A stretch of 64,000 nucleotides of DNA from Hyphomicrobium_A sp963724945 (lineage in GTDB: Bacteria; Pseudomonadota; Alphaproteobacteria; Rhizobiales; Hyphomicrobiaceae). Positions 59,732 to 64,000 of the stretch are shown here, in pieces. Below the pieces are notes generated by a model, which saw nothing but the letters and a program-made list of their open reading frames with translations, was not told the origin of the DNA and ran no database searches. Location: assembly GCA_963724945.1 (NCBI GenBank), contig CAVRWL010000003.1, positions 1,426,001 to 1,490,000 of the forward strand, read 5' to 3'. How positions within the stretch are numbered: position 1 is the stretch's first letter; the number at the start of each line of letters is the position of its first letter. A program made the translations under genes and the position numbers.

Positions 59732-61279
59732 GTGAAGCAAGGTCGACCAGCGCTTTTCTATCTGCGGAGTGCCATGATTTTCCTGGCGCTGCTGCTTCCG
59801 CTCTTCTCGCTTTTGCCGCTCGGCTGGATTTGGCTCTGGGAGAGGGGCTATGCGCTCACCTGGATCGCCGGCGCGCTGGCCATCAGCGTCTGCGCTTATC
59901 TCGTCCAAGCTTTCGCCCTTCGCCGTAGCGTCGCTCAGACGCCGATCCCTGCGTTGACGGGGGAGGGTGACGTGCCCCCGGATCCAGGCTGGACAGTGCG
60001 CGAGCAGGCGGCCTGGGCGGCCGTGGAGGCGATCGCAACGGCCGTACGACCAGACGAGCTCACCGATCGCGACAAGGTCTTGAACCTCGGCTTGCGCACG
60101 ATTGAAGCGGTCGCCCGCCAGATCCACCCCGAGGACCGCAATCCGCTGTGGAAGTTCACGGTGCCCGAAGCGCTCGCGCTCGTCGAGCGCGTCAGCGCCG
60201 ATCTGCGCCCGTTCGTGATCGACAATGTTCCGCTCGGCGACCAGCTTACGGTGGGACAGGTTATCAAGATCTACCGCTGGCGCTCGGCGATCGGCTTTGC
60301 CGAGCGGGCTTACGACATCTGGCGCCTCGTGCGCCTCGTGAACCCGGTGACGGCTGCCGCTCAGGAGGCGCGGGAGCGGATCACGAAGCATCTCTATGCG
60401 AGCGTGCGCGACCAGCTCGCACGGCAGCTGGCGCGTGGCTACATCCGCGAGGTCGGACGTGCTGCAATCGACCTCTACGGCGGCCGCCTCAGGGTCTCCG
60501 CCTCCGCACTCGCCGATCACGTCAGCGCATCCACGCAGCGCGATCGCCGCAGCCCGCCAATAGCCGAGCCGTTGCGCGTTCTTATCGCGGGCCAGACGGC
60601 ATCGGGAAAGTCGAGTCTCGTCAATGCGCTTTCCAAGGATGTCGGAGCGCTCATAGATGCGCTGCCCGCGACGCAGACGTTTCAGGCCTACGAGATGCAG
60701 CTCGCCGGCCTCAAGAGCTCGCTCGTCATCGACAGCCCCGGCATCGGCGCGACGCCGAAGGAGTTGCGCAAGTTCTGCGAGCGTGCCGGCGAAGCCGACC
60801 TGATCGTATGGGCACTCGCTGCCGATCGGGCTCGCGACGAAGTCGACCGCGAGGCGATTGCCGGCATTCGCAAGCATTTCTTGGATCGGCCACACCGGCG
60901 CCAGCCCCCGATCATCATCGCGCTGACACATATTGATACGATTTCGCCCGGTCGGGCGCCGGCGGCCGAGCAGACGAGTGTCGTTCGTGCAGCCGTCGAT
61001 GCGGTCGCCGACAACCTTGAAGTCGACGTTGCCGACGTCGTGCCTGTGAGCGTGGCGGCCGGGCGCGAGCCTTACAACGTCGGGCGGCTTTGCGAACGCA
61101 TCGCTGCGCACACCCCGGAGGCGCAGCGCGCGCAGTTCTTGCGCCTGATGGAGGACGCCGCTCCGCGATGGAGCATAACCCGCCTGGGAAAGCAGGCCTC
61201 GAACGCCGTGCTTTCGGCAGCGCGCGCGGTGACGCCTGCGTATTTCAAGCGGCGGGCTGCTCTGCCGCCCCGGGACTAG
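59732..61279 (+). CDS. Membrane-anchored P-loop GTPase (dynamin/Era-like)
   Basis: 515 residues. Two N-terminal helices (MIFLALLLPLFSLLPLGWIW and ALTWIAGALAISVCAYLVQA), a helical middle (~95-270), then a GTPase domain: G1 GQTASGKSS, G3 DSPGIG, G4 THID, with a G5-like VPVSVAAGREP. The G1 and arrangement recall the DUF697/YcjX-type or 50S-binding GTPases. It might remodel membranes or respond to envelope stress. Start ATG 59732 or 59774 (at the first helix). Its 3' end overlaps the convergent AI-2E-type gene by 35 bases. Confidence 0.8.
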   Translation: MKQGRPALFYLRSAMIFLALLLPLFSLLPLGWIWLWERGYALTWIAGALAISVCAYLVQAFALRRSVAQTPIPALTGEGDVPPDPGWTVREQAAWAAVEAIATAVRPDELTDRDKVLNLGLRTIEAVARQIHPEDRNPLWKFTVPEALALVERVSADLRPFVIDNVPLGDQLTVGQVIKIYRWRSAIGFAERAYDIWRLVRLVNPVTAAAQEARERITKHLYASVRDQLARQLARGYIREVGRAAIDLYGGRLRVSASALADHVSASTQRDRRSPPIAEPLRVLIAGQTASGKSSLVNALSKDVGALIDALPATQTFQAYEMQLAGLKSSLVIDSPGIGATPKELRKFCERAGEADLIVWALAADRARDEVDREAIAGIRKHFLDRPHRRQPPIIIALTHIDTISPGRAPAAEQTSVVRAAVDAVADNLEVDVADVVPVSVAAGREPYNVGRLCERIAAHTPEAQRAQFLRLMEDAAPRWSITRLGKQASNAVLSAARAVTPAYFKRRAALPPRD

Positions 61280-63302
61280 ACCTGTTCGCCGCTTTGGCCG
61301 AGCCGCGATCTGCCCCGCGCGCCGGCTCGCTCGTCGCCGCTTGCAGACAGAAGCCGAGTGCGTCCTTCAGCGTATGCACAATTCTATCGGCCGCGACGGT
61401 CTCGATGATGTCTTTGGCACGCATGTCATCGGGATCGAGCTTCCAGAAGCCGCCGAGCAGAAGGGCGCCCGGCGCGGACCGCTTCAGACGCCGCGCTAGG
61501 AAGCGTACCTGCGCGCTGCGCTCGTTCACGTCCAGCGCCGAGATGCAGATGAGGCGTGCGCCTTCGGTGTCCTCACGTCGTAGTGCGCCGTGCTTGACAC
61601 CGGCCGGCCCCAGCACCCTGGCTCCGAGACCGAATTTTCCGAGCAATTGCGCGAGCACTAGCGCCGCCGTCTCGTCGAGCGCGGTTCGGTTGGCGACGCA
61701 GAGAACGGCGTTCTCTGCCCGCCACGCCTCCGCAATTGCCTCCGGCTCGATGCCCGCGCACAAGCTGAGCAGCTCGCCGTCTTCGCCAACATCAGCCTCG
61801 CCCGAGGCTTCTGCTGCTTCAGCTGCCTCGCTCGCCTCCAGCCCGGTGCGCTTGGCTGCCCTCTTCGAAATCAGATCGTATTCGGATAGCGCGTCGATGA
61901 CGACCTCCGCCGTCTCGCGGATCTCCGGCAGGCGCTCCGCGTCGAGCGTTCCCCGGTCGGCGTCGGTTTGCGCCAGGCGCAGCCCCTCGATAACCACTTC
62001 ATCATAGTAGTCGACGAGCGGGCGGTCGTTGATGAATTTTTCTGCCTGCTCGACGGGTTCCGCCGGGTCGCCGGCGAGCATGCGCTGATAGAATCGCTCC
62101 GGCGGCGACAAAGGCGGGCTGTCGCCGAGGAGCACGTGCAGGAACTCGAGCCTCTCGACGTGGCGCCCCAACACCACCAGGACGACGGTGAGCGGGATGG
62201 CGAGCAGCAGCCCGATCGGCCCCCACAGAAGCGTCCAGAACGCCGCCGACAGCACGATCGCGAGCGGTGACAGCCCGGTCCGGTGCCCTTGGATCACCGG
62301 CTCGATGACGTTTCCCATGACGAGCTCGCCGATGACGTAGAGCGCAAGCGTCCAAAGAAACATGCTCCAGCCGGAATCGACCGCGGCGGCAAGCAAGAGC
62401 GGCAGTGCGGCGGCGATGAAGGAGCCGATGAATGGCACGAACCGCATCAGCATGGCGAGCACGCCCCACAGCGCCGGGCTCGGCACCCCGATCAGCCAGA
62501 GTGCGCAGCCGATGATGACGCCATAGGCGGAATTGATGGCGGTCATCGCCAAAAAGTACTGGCTCAGCCGTTGACCGGCGTCGTCCATGGCTGCGGTCGA
62601 TTTCTCCAGATCGTGTGCACCAAGCAGGCGGATCGCGCGGTCGCGCACGTCCAGGCGCTGCATAAGAAGGAAGATCACGAAGAGTATCGTGATGCCCGCA
62701 GTGGCGAGCGGGGCAAGGGCGATCCCAATGATCCCCTGCAACTGATCGAGCGGGGTCGGCGCCGGCGCGTGCACCTCGACGGGGATCGGTCGGGCACCTC
62801 TGCCAACAGCCCCATTGTTGAGAGACGTGACCGTGACGGGGGCGGCCCGCGCGCTTCCCGCGTCAGGTTTCTTGAGCTCGTCCTGGAGGTCCTTCAAAGT
62901 GGCGCTCGCGCGCTCGATCGCGCCCCCGCTACCGGCCGCGGCATCCTTCAGCGACTTGATCTTGTCTTTGAGAGTCAGCTGATAGCGCGGGATCTCCCGG
63001 GCAAGGCCTGCGACCTGCTGCGTTATCACCGCGCCCACGCCGAAGATGATCACAAAAGCCAGGATGACGACAATAAACACCGATGGCGAGTTCGGCAGAC
63101 CCATCCGCCTCAAAAGGCGGACGGGTGGCGCGAGGATGAAGGACAGAATGACGGCGAGCGCCAGCGGGACGAGGACGGCCTGGCCGAAGAAGAGTGCCAC
63201 CACGATGACGAAGCCGACCACCGCCATCTCGACGATCGACGGCGGCGCATCTGCGCCCGATACGGAAATGCCGGGGCTTTTGCCTGAACTCGTAACCATC
63301 AT
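61245..63302 (-). CDS. AI-2E-family transporter with C-terminal extension
   Basis: 685 residues. PF01594 membrane domain with eight helices in ~25-365 (AVVGFVIVVALFFGQAVLVPL; FVPFIGSFIAAALPLLLAA; IGELVMGNVIEPVIQGHRTG is the conserved loop). Then ~300 extra cytosolic residues, of which ~500-640 (AENAVLCVANRTALDETAAL, LLGKFGLGARVLG, GARLICISALDVNERSAQV) read like a flavodoxin/B12-binding-type alpha-beta fold. Most AI-2E/PerM proteins end near 370, so the extension is unusual and probably regulatory. Third gene of a yqjD-yqjE-like operon. Confidence 0.82.
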   Translation of the reverse strand: MMVTSSGKSPGISVSGADAPPSIVEMAVVGFVIVVALFFGQAVLVPLALAVILSFILAPPVRLLRRMGLPNSPSVFIVVILAFVIIFGVGAVITQQVAGLAREIPRYQLTLKDKIKSLKDAAAGSGGAIERASATLKDLQDELKKPDAGSARAAPVTVTSLNNGAVGRGARPIPVEVHAPAPTPLDQLQGIIGIALAPLATAGITILFVIFLLMQRLDVRDRAIRLLGAHDLEKSTAAMDDAGQRLSQYFLAMTAINSAYGVIIGCALWLIGVPSPALWGVLAMLMRFVPFIGSFIAAALPLLLAAAVDSGWSMFLWTLALYVIGELVMGNVIEPVIQGHRTGLSPLAIVLSAAFWTLLWGPIGLLLAIPLTVVLVVLGRHVERLEFLHVLLGDSPPLSPPERFYQRMLAGDPAEPVEQAEKFINDRPLVDYYDEVVIEGLRLAQTDADRGTLDAERLPEIRETAEVVIDALSEYDLISKRAAKRTGLEASEAAEAAEASGEADVGEDGELLSLCAGIEPEAIAEAWRAENAVLCVANRTALDETAALVLAQLLGKFGLGARVLGPAGVKHGALRREDTEGARLICISALDVNERSAQVRFLARRLKRSAPGALLLGGFWKLDPDDMRAKDIIETVAADRIVHTLKDALGFCLQAATSEPARGADRGSAKAANRSSPGAAEQPAA

Positions 63303-63329
63303 GTCTCCCTAGCCCGGCCCAGCTTCGCA

Positions 63330-63737
63330 TCAGCGCTTCAAACGACGCGCTGCTCCGAGGCCGAACAGGAAGGCCGCGCCCACAACCTGCATCGCGCCGA
63401 AATAGTCGACGGCCTCCTTGGCCTCCTCATCGACAACCGCGACCGTGGCGGCGACGGGCGACGCCTGCCTTCTGCGCATTTGCTCAACGCGCTCGATCAG
63501 CCATGGCATCGCCAGACAGCCGATCCCAATGAGCACGCAGGCCGCAGCGATTGCCGCGGCTGCGCGCAGAGCGCCGACTTGCGGCTCCGCCAGCCAGAAA
63601 GCGAGAACGAGCACGAAGACGAGCCCGCAGATCAGGAAAGTGGCCGCCATCGCCGTCCACGTCGCGCGCCGCGAGACGTTCTCGATTGCGGTCGACGTGG
63701 CGCGGCTCGCCGCGTAGAGGACGGCATCGCCCAGCAT
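63330..63737 (-). CDS. YqjE-like holin-superfamily membrane protein
   Basis: 135 residues with helices TWTAMAATFLICGLVFVLVLAFWL and AIAAACVLIGIGCLAMPWLI, and a C-terminal helix (VVGAAFLFGLGAARRLKR). It matches the Phage_holin_3_6 / YqjE group that accompanies YqjD genes. Despite the name this is not a phage lysis gene. It lies six bases downstream of the yqjD-like gene. Confidence 0.72.
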   Translation of the reverse strand: MLGDAVLYAASRATSTAIENVSRRATWTAMAATFLICGLVFVLVLAFWLAEPQVGALRAAAAIAAACVLIGIGCLAMPWLIERVEQMRRRQASPVAATVAVVDEEAKEAVDYFGAMQVVGAAFLFGLGAARRLKR

Positions 63738-63743
63738 GGCTAT

Positions 63744-63968
63744 TTATCTCCGCGCCAACAGCGCGAGGACGAAGCCAATGCCGGCGGCGATGCCCGCGGC
63801 CTGCAGCGGATTGCGGCGGATCGTGCCCGCGAGTTTGTCGTACTGGTCCTGGGCGAGTGCCTGGGCCTGGTCGACGGTCTCGGAGATCTTATCCTGCGCG
63901 GCGCTGGCGAAATCGCTGACCGCGCCTGATGGCAAGGCCGCACCAGGACGTGTGAATTGCGTGCTCAT
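63744..63968 (-). CDS. YqjD/ElaB-like (DUF883) protein
   Basis: 74 residues: an amphipathic helix (VSDFASAAQDKISETVDQAQALAQDQYDKLAG, longer than 20 so cited by content at ~20-50) and a C-terminal helix PLQAAGIAAGIGFVLALLARR that anchors in the inner membrane. DUF883 proteins bind stationary-phase ribosomes in E. coli. First gene of the operon. A CGTT element lies 24 bases upstream, and the -35 would fall beyond the window. Confidence 0.82.
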   Translation of the reverse strand: MSTQFTRPGAALPSGAVSDFASAAQDKISETVDQAQALAQDQYDKLAGTIRRNPLQAAGIAAGIGFVLALLARR

Positions 63969-63991
63969 GATCCCTCTCCTTAGCGTGCCAG

Positions 63992-63995
63992 AACG
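63992..63995 (-). promoter_or_regulatory. Possible sigma-EcfG -10 (CGTT) at the right edge
   Basis: On the minus strand CGTT occurs 24 bases before the yqjD-like ATG (63968), the same spacing as at 59380-59383. The matching GGAAC would lie at about 64012-64017, outside the window, so this is only a prediction. Confidence 0.3.
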
Positions 63996-64000
63996 AGGCC

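Overview
The window is a GC-rich, densely coded stretch of an alphaproteobacterial chromosome, most likely from the order Hyphomicrobiales (Rhizobiales). The evidence is the CtrA response regulator with its inhibitor SciP (DUF1153) and FliJ close by, a short HisG paired with HisZ, a PmtA-type methyltransferase, a TIGR03808-type Tat protein, an HWE histidine kinase and several sigma-EcfG consensus promoters. Genus cannot be fixed. There is no integrase, transposase, rRNA or CRISPR array. Two tRNAs (Met-CAT, Ser-GGA) are present.

Layout. 0-9.3 kb: end of a PYROXD2-like oxidoreductase, ArfB, an SMR pump, a cNMP-binding patatin phospholipase, a cold-shock-like protein, an R. etli-type asparaginase, a Tat-secreted right-handed repeat protein, pyroglutamyl peptidase and MeaB. 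9.4-14.2 kb: two tandem DUF900 alpha/beta hydrolases with long Pro/Ala linkers and a secreted cysteine-motif protein. 14.2-17.3 kb: a YiiX-like amidase and hisZ-hisG. 17.5-20.6 kb: a DevBCA-type ABC exporter operon. 20.8-22.5 kb: three tandem paralogues of an unrecognised secreted family sharing an almost invariant C-terminus, two of them preceded by the same palindrome. 22.9-24.7 kb: an Rrf2 regulator, bacterioferritin-associated ferredoxin and bacterioferritin. 24.7-28.7 kb: GST, AmpG-like permease, glycerol kinase, DUF2905. 28.8-29.7 kb: an ArsR/AHSA1 pair with a very readable, possibly leaderless promoter-operator. 29.8-31.6 kb: a cyclase and a fumarylacetoacetate-hydrolase gene, both frameshifted. 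31.7-37.5 kb: two small envelope paralogues, a cytochrome c, a VOC protein with a histone-like tail, PPK2, a cupin and a CPA1 antiporter. 37.5-43 kb: tRNA-Met, pmtA, mnmA, then the cell-cycle module sciP / lipoprotein / fliJ / ctrA. 43-54 kb: DJ-1/PfpI, PNPOx and LysR cluster, a GGDEF-EAL protein, a LysR-SLAC1 pair, rmlD, DUF2165, an MBL hydrolase and secreted small proteins.

54-64 kb looks like a general-stress-response island. It contains an HWE sensor kinase, a single-domain receiver with a FATGUY-like motif and a Crp/Fnr regulator. Four perfect GGAAC-N16/17-CGTT promoters are each placed just upstream of a gene: a 28-residue membrane peptide with an iron permease, the Crp/Fnr gene, a His-rich secreted protein, and a one-pass membrane protein next to a membrane GTPase. 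The right edge carries a YqjD/YqjE/AI-2E-exporter operon whose promoter also seems to begin with a CGTT element.

Two things cut across regions. First, a palindromic intergenic repeat occurs at 17.3 and 37.7 kb with a compensatory base pair. Second, between 30.4 and 48.3 kb at least six genes or gene ends are broken by what look like single extra bases, always +1, which suggests residual sequencing insertions rather than true decay.
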